From positions 1 through 64,000 of the forward strand of contig VOPR01000025.1 of NCBI GenBank assembly GCA_009594995.1: DNA of 64,000 nt, read 5' to 3'. The DNA is from Nitrospira sp. (GTDB lineage Bacteria; Nitrospirota; Nitrospiria; Nitrospirales; Nitrospiraceae). The translations under genes and the position numbers were made by a program. The notes beneath the pieces were generated by a model. That model ran no database searches, had not been told where the DNA came from, and saw only the letters and a program-made list of their open reading frames with translations. Each line of letters begins with the position of its first letter. The stretch's first letter is position 1. This document shows, piece after piece, positions 16,547 through 27,163 of the stretch.

Positions 16547-19500
16547 GCGCCACCTTCTGCGTCCGCACCTCGCGTAAGGTTCTGGCTTGCGAAGATCGGT
16601 ACGCCCGCCACCAGCTGGGCTGATGGGCACGGCGGCACGCCGTCGAAAACTCACAATGGGTGCAATAGGCGTCAGGCACAATGACGTGTTGTCCGGCACG
16701 AATTCCATCGATCAACACCTGCAGCGTCCGGCTTAACAACGGGCCAGACGATCCCTGCCAGGCAGAGGCCGCAAATGAGGCGCGCTCAACGGCCGGCGTG
16801 CCTTGCGGCAGGAGGTATACAAACTCCACCTGCTCGGGCAAGGGACTGTCCACTTTTTCGCCAGCCTTAGCCATGGCCATCAGCGTGTAGAGCGGGGGCT
16901 GCAAGCGCTGCGCGCGTAGCGCCGCTTGCAGGAGTTGGCGATCCTTGGCCTCCACCCGATCGTTTGCCCGATACTTGTAATCGATCACTCGCAGTCCGCC
17001 CGATGCCGGATGCCGGTCAACGCGATCCCATCGTCCACGTAGAGGCACCGTGCCTCCTCCGGTCCCATCCGGCAGGGTTCCCATCGCATCGATTTCACAT
17101 TCCACCGGAACGAACCCCGAGGCTGCTACTGCCTCGCGATCAGACAGCACCGTCGCTTCGACCACTCGACGCACCGTCTCTTGGGCCAATTCCCACGTAA
17201 GGGCATAGCCGGTACCGTGCGTCATCGCGTAGGTGGCAAAAGCTTGCGTGACGGACTGGCGCACCTCCATCGCGATGCCACCTGTAGACATGGGAGCCGT
17301 GGGCCAGCCCAGCCGTATCAACCCCAGGTAACAGAGCCGCAACGCGTCGTGGCAGAGTTGCCCCATGGCCTGCGGGGACAATTCCATCGACGGCGTCTGC
17401 CGCACTGCTTCGAGATCAAGCACCTGCGCGGAAAAATATTGAAAGGGGCAACGAGCGTAGGCTTCGAGGGCCGTCGGCGAGAATCCGCCGGTGCTGATAC
17501 GGTCCCAGTGCGTCGTTGCATCTGCCAACATGCCGTCATAGCCATTCAACGCCGGCAGACCGCTTTCGATCAGGCCCTGCGCAGCCAGCCCGTGAGAAAA
17601 CAATGAGCCATCGCGTCCCATCGCCGCTAATAGGGCCGATACATCGCGCCCCTGCAAAACGCTGTTCACGGTGAGCTCTTCCCTCGTCAACAGCGGCGGA
17701 ATGAATAGAGGCAGCCCCGCGCGATCCTGCCAGCGACGCGGCAGGGCAAACTGTGAATCCTTGTCCGCAAGACGCGGCACCGCGTCGATGGCATCGAGAT
17801 AACCAGAAGGTGCCAACGGACGCCCGGCTGCATCGGCTCGCTGATAGGACAGGTACAGACGTTCCCGGGCAGAGGCCCGCAGCAACTCGAACAGTAAGGC
17901 CTCTTCTCCGTACCCTTGCAACTTCTGATCGATCTTGTAGCCGAGGGTTTCATTCAGGATCAGTCGATGGCGATCGCGCAAGAAGCCATCTTCGTGAATG
18001 AACCGGGGAAACAACTTCTCGTTCATGCCAATGATAAAGAGCGCACGGAAACCTACTCCACGCGCTGCCATCGCATCCAGAACCTGCACGCCATGATGGG
18101 AAGCCGGCGCCAGCGCGCACGTCGTCCGTTCAAGGAGTTCCACGAACGTCTCAGTCCATTCCTGCCAGGTGATGCGGACCTCAAGCCGATCCAACGCACG
18201 TAGTTGGGTGAACACTCCGGCGAGCGCCTGGTTCATGTCATGGGCCTCATCCCACTGCGCCGCGGCTTCAACGGACGCGGACGCATCCAGGACCATGGTG
18301 AGATGTTCTTCAGCGAGGGCACAGAAGGCCTCCGTCAACGTGCCGTACCCGCCGGATTCCGGCAATCGTTTCACATCGTCGATCAACGGTGAGAGACAAC
18401 CCCAGAGCAACCGGAGCTGGGGACCGTCGATCGAAAGCGCGCCAAGCTCCTCGCTGAAGGCGTCATCTTCTTCCGCCGCCCAGGACTCGAGACGTCCTAG
18501 CTGAGCCAGCCGCCGCCATTCCTCCTCGCCTCGGGTGATGCCCAAGGCTTGCACCGCCAATCGCCAGAGATCCGGGCGTGGTGGAACGCCGCCACCCGAC
18601 GCCGCCAGCCGGCGGTTCCAGGGCGAGGTGATGACCTCCAGCATGGCCGGACGATGTAACCCGCTTCCCTTCAAGCGGGCCAAGTGCAGCAGCGTCTTCA
18701 CCGCCGGTTCCTGCAACAGCGGCAAGGCTGCACTGGACACAAACGGAATGCGATGCTGGTCGAAGATCCGCCTGAGTGCCGATTGATACGGCGCGAGGGT
18801 GCGTCCCGCGACCCCGATATCGTCGAACCGGTAGCCATTGGTTTCAACCAACGTCAGGATCTGTTTGCAGACCAGCGTCAACTCATCGTCGATCCCCGCC
18901 GCATTTCGTACTTCAACCGATACATGGACTATTTCATCAAGCGGCACAGTGGCATGGCCTACGCCAGGAACAGACGCATCGGCCGTTCCGGCAAGCGGAT
19001 ACAGATGTCGTTCGAGGAATTGTCGTGCGAAACCATAGGCCGGCTGATCGCCCATCGGGAAATACACCGTGACCGGAAGGGTTGCAGCCAGGGTTTCCAG
19101 GAGCGTCAGCTGGGTCTGCGTCAGATCGTAGGACCCGTAATACCAAAGCCCCGTGAGGGCGCGAAGGAAGGGTGAGACCGGTACAGATTCAGTCACGAGT
19201 GCGGCCAGGTCGTCCGGAGACCCGACACCAAGCGCGGCACTCCCCTCCCGAACGGCCGCATATAAGGTAAATAATCCCTTGAGCTTCGCCTCGTCTTCTG
19301 GCGCGAACTGTCCCTCCTCTACCGCGCGCAAGGCCACGGCTGAATCCACGGTCGCATCCTTCAGGTCACGCAGGCTTGCCCAGAGGGCAGGCCAGGCTCC
19401 AGGCGGCAGATGCGACAACCGGAGGGCCTCGGTCTGCGGGACATGACGCTGCCCGAGGTGCTGCAACAGGTGCTCGAAGAACACATCGGTCACCAGCTCA

Positions 19501-19766
19501 ATCTGCCGCTCCGAACCGGGCGTTCCACCGGCGCGACGTTCGCGATCGAGATGCAAGGCCAGCTGGTGAAAGGAGAGGATATGCACATTGAGCAGGGCAA
19601 GCCCCTGCTCCACAATCAGCAGCCGCTTGAGCGAACGACGCAACTGATCGGATGGCACAATGAGTGCGAGCGCAGCCTGCGGATCACGGGATTTGAGAGC
19701 ACGGAGATCCTGAACCAGTTGGGATTCGAGCGTGGGATGGAACGGGCCGGTAACGAGGCGGAGCAT
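16539..19766 (-). CDS. addB: AddB-like PD-(D/E)xK exonuclease with Fe-S cluster motif
   Basis: This is the partner subunit of the helicase-nuclease described downstream. It has the fold and order of AddB: an inactive helicase-like body containing 'LFIIGMNEKLFPRFIHEDGF', then a RecB-type nuclease with 'RVIDYKYR' near residue 960. Four cysteines typical of the AddB iron-sulphur clasp are present: 'RCPFQYFS' before the nuclease and 'YCTHCEFSTAC' (Cys-1035, -1038, -1044) after it. The N-terminus 'LRLVTGPFHPTLESQL' lacks the GxGKT found in Bacillus AddB, so ATP binding by this subunit is doubtful. Length is 1075 residues. Together with addA it forms a two-gene unit. RecD and RecC are not seen here. 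Confidence 0.88.
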   Translation of the reverse strand: MLRLVTGPFHPTLESQLVQDLRALKSRDPQAALALIVPSDQLRRSLKRLLIVEQGLALLNVHILSFHQLALHLDRERRAGGTPGSERQIELVTDVFFEHLLQHLGQRHVPQTEALRLSHLPPGAWPALWASLRDLKDATVDSAVALRAVEEGQFAPEDEAKLKGLFTLYAAVREGSAALGVGSPDDLAALVTESVPVSPFLRALTGLWYYGSYDLTQTQLTLLETLAATLPVTVYFPMGDQPAYGFARQFLERHLYPLAGTADASVPGVGHATVPLDEIVHVSVEVRNAAGIDDELTLVCKQILTLVETNGYRFDDIGVAGRTLAPYQSALRRIFDQHRIPFVSSAALPLLQEPAVKTLLHLARLKGSGLHRPAMLEVITSPWNRRLAASGGGVPPRPDLWRLAVQALGITRGEEEWRRLAQLGRLESWAAEEDDAFSEELGALSIDGPQLRLLWGCLSPLIDDVKRLPESGGYGTLTEAFCALAEEHLTMVLDASASVEAAAQWDEAHDMNQALAGVFTQLRALDRLEVRITWQEWTETFVELLERTTCALAPASHHGVQVLDAMAARGVGFRALFIIGMNEKLFPRFIHEDGFLRDRHRLILNETLGYKIDQKLQGYGEEALLFELLRASARERLYLSYQRADAAGRPLAPSGYLDAIDAVPRLADKDSQFALPRRWQDRAGLPLFIPPLLTREELTVNSVLQGRDVSALLAAMGRDGSLFSHGLAAQGLIESGLPALNGYDGMLADATTHWDRISTGGFSPTALEAYARCPFQYFSAQVLDLEAVRQTPSMELSPQAMGQLCHDALRLCYLGLIRLGWPTAPMSTGGIAMEVRQSVTQAFATYAMTHGTGYALTWELAQETVRRVVEATVLSDREAVAASGFVPVECEIDAMGTLPDGTGGGTVPLRGRWDRVDRHPASGGLRVIDYKYRANDRVEAKDRQLLQAALRAQRLQPPLYTLMAMAKAGEKVDSPLPEQVEFVYLLPQGTPAVERASFAASAWQGSSGPLLSRTLQVLIDGIRAGQHVIVPDAYCTHCEFSTACRRAHQPSWWRAYRSSQARTLREVRTQKVARD

Positions 19767-19871
19767 GGAGACCGTGGGCGTTAATCGTGAGGCGTGAAGC
19801 GGAGGACGGGAGCGATCAGCTGCCCGCCCCCCGGCGCTTCACGCGTGAGGGGCAACGCACCTGGCGATCGG

Positions 19872-20036
19872 CTAGCCGGTTTCCGGTCCGAGCAATTCGC
19901 CGTTGCAATCGACACAGGCCCAATCGCCGTCGATGAATTTCATCGGATCGCCGCAGGTACCGCATTCAGGCGGTGGCCCCTTGTCGATCATGGGAAGAAT
20001 CGGCAGTTCAAAATCATCGTCATCGGGAACGGTCAT
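19872..20036 (-). CDS. 54-aa zinc-ribbon protein
   Basis: This small gene reads from the ATG at 20034-20036 to the TAG at 19872-19874, with GGAGAG just upstream. The product has an acidic N-terminus ('VPDDDDFELP') and two CxxC pairs, 'CGTC' (residues 25-28) and 'CVDC' (41-44), spaced as in a rubredoxin-like or zinc-ribbon knuckle. It starts 12 bases after the stop of the glutaredoxin-like gene on the same strand and is probably cotranscribed. The function is unknown; zinc or iron binding is inferred from the cysteines only. Confidence 0.75.
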   Translation of the reverse strand: MTVPDDDDFELPILPMIDKGPPPECGTCGDPMKFIDGDWACVDCNGELLGPETG

Positions 20037-20048
20037 ATCTCTCCGATC

Positions 20049-20315
20049 TCACGCGCCCTGCGGTTTCATCTTCAGCTGCAGCGCTTTTTCGGCGCTCTGA
20101 CGAGGCGGCACTCCCACGAAGGTCAGCCGGCCGTCGATAATCGTCGCGGGCACCGCCCGGACTGAATGTCGGTTCGCCAGTTCCTGGCCGTCCGGGGTCG
20201 TGATGTCGACCTCGCGATAGCTAAAGCTATACTTTACCCTGAGTTCCTTCCACAGGCGTTTCGCCGAAGGACAGGCTCCGCAGGTCGGTGAATGCAACAA
20301 GGTGATATTCGGCAT
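20049..20315 (-). CDS. Glutaredoxin/thioredoxin-fold protein, 88 aa
   Basis: The redox motif 'SPTCGACPSAKRLW' (CxxC near residue 12) and the cis-Pro loop 'SVRAVPATIIDG' define a small thioredoxin-fold disulphide oxidoreductase, closer to glutaredoxin-like thioredoxins than to classical CPYC glutaredoxins. There is no signal peptide, so it acts in the cytoplasm. A TTG at 20321 keeps the frame open, but the ATG at 20315 is preferred because GGAGAGGGG lies about 6 bases upstream of it. It is followed by the 54-residue zinc-ribbon gene, which may be a partner. Confidence 0.88.
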   Translation of the reverse strand: MPNITLLHSPTCGACPSAKRLWKELRVKYSFSYREVDITTPDGQELANRHSVRAVPATIIDGRLTFVGVPPRQSAEKALQLKMKPQGA

Positions 20316-20385
20316 GGTCAACCCCTCTCCTTAACGTGAGCGGATCTTAACACCCGAGCCGACAAGCACGCAACCAACCGCGCGC

Positions 20386-20414
20386 CTGACAATCGAGATC
20401 GAGCCGTATATACT
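20386..20414 (+). promoter_or_regulatory. Predicted sigma-70-type promoter for pgm
   Basis: CTGACA (20386-20391) and TATACT (20409-20414), each 5 of 6 to consensus, are separated by the ideal 17 bases. The start site would be near 20421, with a leader of about 49 bases that ends in GAGGAG before the pgm ATG. Confidence 0.6.
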
Positions 20415-20469
20415 GGGCGAGGCCAGACCTGGCACTCGTCCACTCATCATCATTCACACTGAGGAGACC

Positions 20470-22122
<1,653 letters not shown>

Positions 22123-22187
22123 CGGGATGCGGAAATGGACATTGCCCTGCCCTGCATCGCGCTGAGGACCAGCTATACTTAATCAGT

Positions 22188-22889
22188 ATGTCGATCCTTG
22201 TCCGCTCATTGTCCAGCTTAGCCCTCGCCACGGCGATTAGTGCTTGCGCCGCCCCGTCGTCACAGGGCGTTCGGCAAGCCGTGACTCCCATCCCTGATTG
22301 TTGCCACACCACCCAGGCTGATCCGGGCCGACAAGCGATTGTGCGCACTGCCGTGAACCTGGTGGGCGCCAAGACGATTGAGAGCCAGGGGCGCCGCATC
22401 AGCTATGACTGTGCCGGTGTGACCCGGGCCATCTACCTTGCCCACGGTATCGATCTCTACGAAGGAGGCAGCGCCGACGGCAGGACCAACGGCGTGGGCC
22501 TGATTTATAGCCATGTGCGGAAACACGGCCGGCTCCACCGCGGTCCGGTCGTCCATGCAGGCGACCTGGTGTTCTTCGACAATACCTGGGACTTCAACGG
22601 GGACGGCCTGGTCAATGATCCGCTGACCCATGTCGGCATTGTGGAGACAGTGGAGCACGACGGCACGATTGTGTTTATCAGCCGCGTCGCCGGAGCCATT
22701 GAACGGTATCGGATGAACGTGGCGCAGCCTCATGTCCATCGCACCGCTGGCGGACGCCTGCTCAACGACTACATGCGGCGCAAGCACTGGCGGGATGGAG
22801 AGCAGACAGCCTATTTGACCGGGGAGTTATTTGCCGCCTTCGGCACAAGAGTGCTAGAGTCTTCATCAACCACAGCAGACAGAAGGTAG
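22188..22889 (+). CDS. NlpC/P60-like lipoprotein, probable cell-wall peptidase
   Basis: The ATG at 22188 gives a lipoprotein signal peptide ending in 'AISAC' (Cys-20). The mature part has the NlpC/P60 pattern: '[16 protein letters not shown]' with candidate nucleophile Cys-75, '[11 protein letters not shown]', and 'LTHVGIVE' with His-148. Such enzymes cleave stem peptides of peptidoglycan, usually between D-Glu and diaminopimelate. The frame is open to 22119, but 22188 begins directly at the signal peptide. A TATACT box (22174-22179) ends 8 bases before the ATG, with no ribosome-binding site. It is followed after 5 bases by yacG. Confidence 0.82.
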   Translation: MSILVRSLSSLALATAISACAAPSSQGVRQAVTPIPDCCHTTQADPGRQAIVRTAVNLVGAKTIESQGRRISYDCAGVTRAIYLAHGIDLYEGGSADGRTNGVGLIYSHVRKHGRLHRGPVVHAGDLVFFDNTWDFNGDGLVNDPLTHVGIVETVEHDGTIVFISRVAGAIERYRMNVAQPHVHRTAGGRLLNDYMRRKHWRDGEQTAYLTGELFAAFGTRVLESSSTTADRR

Positions 22890-22894
22890 ATACC

Positions 22895-23095
22895 TTGTCC
22901 CCTGCGAAATCTTCCCCCAGCCGCTGCCCTGAATGTCATCTACCTACCACCTGGCAGGACAATCCCTGGCGTCCATTTTGTTCCGAGCGCTGCCAGTTGA
23001 TCGATTTGGGAGCTTGGGCAGGAGAGCAATACCGCGTGCCGGGACAAAGCCTGACGGTGGGTGGATCGGAATCTTCTTCGCCGGACAGTGAGTAA
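22895..23095 (+). CDS. yacG: YacG-family zinc protein (DNA gyrase inhibitor family)
   Basis: This is a 66-residue protein with the YacG zinc site '[11 protein letters not shown]' and '[16 protein letters not shown]'. In E. coli YacG binds one zinc ion and inhibits DNA gyrase by contacting GyrB. The conserved '[14 protein letters not shown]' follows the cysteines. Translation starts at a TTG (22895) preceded by AGAAGG. It lies 5 bases after the NlpC/P60-like gene and is probably cotranscribed with it. It converges with the Cys-rich exported protein gene. Confidence 0.9.
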   Translation: MSPAKSSPSRCPECHLPTTWQDNPWRPFCSERCQLIDLGAWAGEQYRVPGQSLTVGGSESSSPDSE

Positions 23096-23110
23096 CCGGC
23101 CGGTCGCTCG

Positions 23111-23476
23111 CTATTCGCAGCGACAGTTTGCCTTGTAGTCCATACACATCGGGCCGAAACTCCGCTCGCAATCACAGGTGCATTTGGGAGTCTTGTCTGC
23201 CGGGCACGTGATCTGGCAGGTCTGCTTGATACCCATCCCGCAGGATACGATTTCGCAGGAGTTGGACCCTTCGGCCATCAGAAGCGGCAACGACGGTTCG
23301 ACCGGAGCCTGGGTCTGCTGCAACGCACCGCTGTGGCCCGCTGGCGTTTGAGTCATAGGCGACCGGCTCGACGCCCCGGCTTCTTCAGCCTGGATCGACG
23401 TGCCCATTCCCGCCAACAATGTCATCGACAACAACAGTGCAGCGACCAACCCGGTTCGCATTATATGACTCACCAT
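23111..23476 (-). CDS. Cys-rich exported protein, 121 aa
   Basis: A signal peptide ('GLVAALLLSMTLLAGM', cleavage near 'IQA') precedes a Ser/Thr/Gln/Pro-rich linker. The last 50 residues carry ten cysteines ('CEIVSCGMGIKQTCQITC', then a CxCxC group), which suggests a disulphide-rich domain outside the cytoplasm. Metal binding is the alternative. AGGAAGG precedes the ATG at 23476. I do not recognise the family. The gene lies downstream of the DUF1501/DUF1800 pair's 3' end on the same strand, but the 64-base gap leaves operon membership open. Confidence 0.75.
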   Translation of the reverse strand: MVSHIMRTGLVAALLLSMTLLAGMGTSIQAEEAGASSRSPMTQTPAGHSGALQQTQAPVEPSLPLLMAEGSNSCEIVSCGMGIKQTCQITCPADKTPKCTCDCERSFGPMCMDYKANCRCE

Positions 23477-23540
23477 GACGTCACCTTCCTTTCAGAGGGC
23501 AGCAGGATAGGAAGAATGCGGTATGAAATCAAGTCCCGCC

Positions 23541-24755
23541 TCACCCGGCGAGGCAATCTACTGCCGGATAGCGTCCTGTGCCGAATGAAACAGCCGGCAG
23601 CCCCCACCACTTTTCACACACGGTCGCGTAGAGACTTCGATAGTCCAGCGTATGTTTCAGATCACCCTGCTGCAGATCGGTGAGTGAAGGAGAGGTACCA
23701 TACAGACCACCCTTCACCCGTCCGCCCATGAGCAGATGCGGGGCGGCCGTGCCATGGTCGGTGCCATGGCTGGCGTTCTCTGCGACCCGGCGGCCGAATT
23801 CTGAATAGGTCATCACTAACACCTCTTTCCATAGCCCCAGCTGGTCCATCGCAGCACGGAAGGCCACTAGCCCTTGGGCCAATTCTTCCAGCAACCGCTG
23901 GTGGGCAGCCAGTTGGCCGGCATGCGTATCAAAACTGCCTTGAGTCACCTTGATGACAGAGACGGGAACCTGCGCAGCGATCAGCCTCGCCGCCACCTCG
24001 AGCTGTTTGCCGAATTTATTGGCGGGAAAGTCGATCGACAGATGCGGGGCCTGCTGTATTCGTCCCTGTAGATCCATCGCCGCCTGAGAGATTTCGCGCC
24101 GAACCTCCAGAATATGGGCCAGTGCGCGGTTCGTCGTAGACACAGACAGTGGCGCGACAGCGGCGGCCTGATGGAGAAACTGCGCGGGATCATGCAACGC
24201 AATGGTGCGTGCCTTGCCACCACTCAATGGCCCGGCATCTCCCTTGCCTAATAGAATGCCCTCAGCCGTAAACCGTTCCGGCAATGGAAACTGCTCAAAC
24301 AGTCCCGTGAGCCATCCCTTGTCCAGCACCTGTTCGCTATCCGAGGCCGTATCCCAAATTTCGATGGAACGAAAATGTGACCGGTTCGGCCTGGGATACC
24401 CGATCCCCTGCACCCACGCCAGTTCCTTCCCTTCCCAGAGGGGCATCAATGGAGACAGCGCCGGGTGAAGGCCGAATCGCGGGGTGAGCTGCCGGACCTG
24501 ATCGCGCGGAATTGCCAGCTGCGGTCGCGCCCGATAGTAGGCTGCATCTTCGTAAGGGATGAACGTATTCAGGCCGTCGTTTCCGCCATGCAATTCCACC
24601 AGGAGCAGGATCCGGTCGCGATTGCGGGAGCCCGCAGTCACAGCATTCGCTTCCGCCGCCCACGCGCGCAACGACCAGGCCGGACGCAATAAAAGGAACG
24701 GTAGCGCCATGGCCGCTTGTAAACATGTGCGTCGAGACACTCCACTCGTCGTCAT
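23541..24755 (-). CDS. DUF1501 family protein, Tat-type signal
   Basis: The N-terminus 'SGVSRRTCLQAAMALPFLLL' has a twin-Arg motif and hydrophobic stretch, so Tat export to the periplasm is likely. The body matches DUF1501 proteins, which resemble alkaline-phosphatase-superfamily enzymes: 'LLLVELHGGNDGLNTFIPYE' near residue 50, 'WVQGIGYPRPNRSHF', and the C-terminal 'EFGRRVAENASHGTDHG' region with likely metal ligands. The ATG at 24755 is preferred over a GTG at 24758 because of its spacing from GAGG. It follows the DUF1800 gene by 7 bases, the common pairing of the two families. The substrate is unknown. Confidence 0.9.
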   Translation of the reverse strand: MTTSGVSRRTCLQAAMALPFLLLRPAWSLRAWAAEANAVTAGSRNRDRILLLVELHGGNDGLNTFIPYEDAAYYRARPQLAIPRDQVRQLTPRFGLHPALSPLMPLWEGKELAWVQGIGYPRPNRSHFRSIEIWDTASDSEQVLDKGWLTGLFEQFPLPERFTAEGILLGKGDAGPLSGGKARTIALHDPAQFLHQAAAVAPLSVSTTNRALAHILEVRREISQAAMDLQGRIQQAPHLSIDFPANKFGKQLEVAARLIAAQVPVSVIKVTQGSFDTHAGQLAAHQRLLEELAQGLVAFRAAMDQLGLWKEVLVMTYSEFGRRVAENASHGTDHGTAAPHLLMGGRVKGGLYGTSPSLTDLQQGDLKHTLDYRSLYATVCEKWWGLPAVSFGTGRYPAVDCLAG

Positions 24756-24762
24756 CACGGCC

Positions 24763-26085
24763 TCATTTCAATTGGTAAACCGCATCTAACACCAGGTGGC
24801 GCACCGCCTGCCCACGCTCCTCCCCTGCTGCCACTGGCTGCACAGGAGCCAGTGGCAGCAGCGTCGCTTGCACCACGTCCCAGGGCTCCGTCGCAAGCCA
24901 GCTCGCGCCCTGCACCTGACTCATGTCGGCCGTGCCGTGGGGATGTCCCATCTCATGACCGCGAATGGCCCGATGCAGCAACTGCGTTCGATCGAGCAGG
25001 GTTGAGGTAGTGATCCATCGCGTGCCGCCAGGCCAGCCTTTCACGTTGGGAGGATCAAAGAGATCCTGCCCCAATCGGCGGGCATACCCGATCTGTTGCA
25101 CCGAGTCATCGATCGGAAGATTGAATAGCCGCGTGGTCCCCACGATCAGTTCAACCGGCGACTTGATCAGAACACCTCGATTCTCCGGCGCCCAGAAATG
25201 CGGGGTCAGGAGCAGATCGCTCAGCACATCGGCGATCTCGTAATTCTTCCGCCTGAATGAGTCGGCCAGACGCTCGACTTCCACCGGATCAGGTTGATCT
25301 GAGATGAATTCGCGCCAGAGTTTGCCGACCAGATAGCGGGCCACCTGAGGCTGCTCCAACGTGAGCAGAAGAATATCATCTCCGTCGAAACGCCCCTGCT
25401 TGCCGAATACCTCTTTCTGTCCGTCGTCATGATGGCGCATGTCGACGCGGAACGCCCCGGAGCGGTGATCGAGGTGCCACCCGGTAAAGGCCCGTGCGGC
25501 CTGCTTGATGTCCTGTTCGGTATAGTGCCCTTCGCCCAAGGTGAACAGCTCGAATAACTCACGGGCAAAGTTTTCGTTGGGATGTTCGCTTTGGTTGGTC
25601 TGCGTATCGAGATAGAGCAGCATGGCCGGATTCTTCGCGATGGCCTGCAGCAACCGGCGAAATGAACCCAGCGCGTAGAGCCGCAACAGCACGTTCTGCT
25701 GATGCAGGTAGGCCGGCCACCGCACCTTATGCAAACTGGAGGTGAAATGGTTGTGCCAGAACAGCGTCATGCGTTCCAGCAGCGGATGACGCGTGGTGAT
25801 GAGTTCCCGGTACCACCAGACCTTGAGGTCATGTCCCTGCGTCTTCAGTTCTTCGTGAAAGGCTTTTCGTTCTCGTTCGCCCCAGAACTTGCGCACATGC
25901 GGCAGCGGGGGAAGCCTGTGAATCCAGGAAGGTGGCGGAGTGAGAGCCTTATTCGCAGGAATCGCCAGCAGCTGCGCGACGGCGGGACGCCGGTCCAAGA
26001 GCATAAGCCGTCGAATTTCTTCCGGGGTTCCGCCGAATCCCGTCCGCGACAAGAGATGACGAGCTTCATCGAAGGTCAGACTCAT
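24763..26085 (-). CDS. DUF1800 family protein
   Basis: The 440-residue product begins 'MSLTFDEARHLLSRTGFGGT', the usual start of DUF1800 proteins, and contains 'LFWHNHFTSSLHKVRWPAYL', 'ENFARELFELFTLGEGHYTE' and 'WHNHF'-type His/Trp motifs. The family is uncharacterised and almost always adjacent to DUF1501, as here, suggesting that the two act together outside the cytoplasm. No signal peptide is obvious, which is common for the family; it may ride with the Tat-exported partner. GGAGGA precedes the ATG. The gene is divergent from a lipoprotein gene. Confidence 0.9.
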   Translation of the reverse strand: MSLTFDEARHLLSRTGFGGTPEEIRRLMLLDRRPAVAQLLAIPANKALTPPPSWIHRLPPLPHVRKFWGERERKAFHEELKTQGHDLKVWWYRELITTRHPLLERMTLFWHNHFTSSLHKVRWPAYLHQQNVLLRLYALGSFRRLLQAIAKNPAMLLYLDTQTNQSEHPNENFARELFELFTLGEGHYTEQDIKQAARAFTGWHLDHRSGAFRVDMRHHDDGQKEVFGKQGRFDGDDILLLTLEQPQVARYLVGKLWREFISDQPDPVEVERLADSFRRKNYEIADVLSDLLLTPHFWAPENRGVLIKSPVELIVGTTRLFNLPIDDSVQQIGYARRLGQDLFDPPNVKGWPGGTRWITTSTLLDRTQLLHRAIRGHEMGHPHGTADMSQVQGASWLATEPWDVVQATLLPLAPVQPVAAGEERGQAVRHLVLDAVYQLK

Positions 26086-26226
26086 ACGCGCGCATCCTCC
26101 GCGGTACCACTGTTGCTCTTTACGACAACGGGAGAGAGCCCATCGGGTTGACAGGTACCATCAGCCTCACTGAGCCTGGTAACAATCCTAGTAGAGAACT
26201 GCCGTTCCGTTTTTGTAGGATCGCGC

Positions 26227-26658
26227 ATGCGCTACATCATCGCACTGTTTCTTGCCCTGCAATCAGTCGCCTTCATCACCGGCTGCAGCACGCCCTCCAC
26301 AACTCGTCTCACGGGAGCCGTACGCTATTTCAATATCCGGGCGGAAATCGCGCCGCGCCATCTCATCGCGCAGATCGGCGATGAAATCCGTTGGCAAAAT
26401 CTGAATCCTCACCCGGTCCGATTGCGCATGCTCGAACAGAGCGACCCCACGCTCATCGCATGCGACAAGGGATTCAAGGAATTCGGAGTCGTGCAGGATA
26501 CCGTCACCATTGCCCCCCTGCAATCGGTCAGTCTCTGCTTTTCGAAACCCGCCACGATCCGCTTCAACGTCTGGCTCGACGCCGACGACCCGCAGGGCGC
26601 GATGACGCCGACCGGAACGATCCGCGTCGAACCGTCCGCATCCCGGCGCAATTCCTAG
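26227..26658 (+). CDS. Cupredoxin-like lipoprotein, 143 aa
   Basis: The signal peptide ends in the lipobox 'ITGC' (Cys-20). The mature part resembles a cupredoxin-type beta-sandwich: 'IAQIGDEIRWQNLNPHPVRL' is the typical strand-His segment, and 'CFSKPATIRFNVWL' fits the C-terminal strands. A complete type I copper site (His-Cys-His-Met) cannot be assigned with certainty, so the protein may not bind copper. A TAGGA lies before the ATG. The gene is divergent from the DUF1800 gene. Confidence 0.72.
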   Translation: MRYIIALFLALQSVAFITGCSTPSTTRLTGAVRYFNIRAEIAPRHLIAQIGDEIRWQNLNPHPVRLRMLEQSDPTLIACDKGFKEFGVVQDTVTIAPLQSVSLCFSKPATIRFNVWLDADDPQGAMTPTGTIRVEPSASRRNS

Positions 26659-26714
26659 TCAGGCCACCACCGTGCCTGCGCCTCAGAACCGACCGGTCTC
26701 TGAATCGTTTTCCG

Positions 26715-27143
26715 CTAACAGGGAATATTGATCGCAGGATCGCAGAAGAGCGGCGGGATGATCGTGGGCCGCATGTACCGAGACGACGGGTCTTGCGATC
26801 CCATTGGAGCCGTGAGCGCCGGTCCGCCGGTCATACCGGGCAACCCCTGGCCGATCGTGCCGAACGTTTTGCCTTGGCTGGAAGGGATGGTGTTGCTCTG
26901 CGGCGCACTGGCGCCCGATGCCGTCGAGGAGATGGCCGACTGCTGCGCAAAGGGGTTGGGAATCGGGATGGTTCCCGGAGATTGCAGATTTTGCCCGGGC
27001 TGGTTCGGTGAATTCGACTGATTCGACTGCGGCGGCGAGGTCTGCGCAATCCCCAGGGATGGTGCGAGAAGCAAGGCGGCGCAGAGTCCTGCTCTCGTCA
27101 GCTTCACCGGAACTGCCCACCCCTGTCGGCTATGTCGCGTCAT
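26715..27143 (-). CDS. Low-complexity exported protein, 142 aa
   Basis: A basic N-terminus and hydrophobic segment ('GLCAALLLAPSLGIAQ') form a signal peptide. The rest is rich in Gln, Ser, Pro and Asn and probably unstructured, with a Cys pair at the C-terminus ('FCDPAINIPC'). Other frames are also open here, but only this one has a signal peptide. It lies 20 bases downstream of the topoisomerase VI A gene on the same strand. No function is suggested. Confidence 0.55.
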   Translation of the reverse strand: MTRHSRQGWAVPVKLTRAGLCAALLLAPSLGIAQTSPPQSNQSNSPNQPGQNLQSPGTIPIPNPFAQQSAISSTASGASAPQSNTIPSSQGKTFGTIGQGLPGMTGGPALTAPMGSQDPSSRYMRPTIIPPLFCDPAINIPC

Positions 27144-27163
27144 CTCGCCCCCTCAGCACCCGG

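Noticed and set aside
26148..26186. Promoter for the cupredoxin-like lipoprotein gene using TTGACA at 26148
   Set aside because: The -35 box is perfect, but no -10 box lies at an acceptable distance.
26728..27021. Plus-strand frame opposite the low-complexity exported protein
   Set aside because: The minus-strand frame has a proper signal peptide and this one does not; repeats in the sequence keep several frames open.
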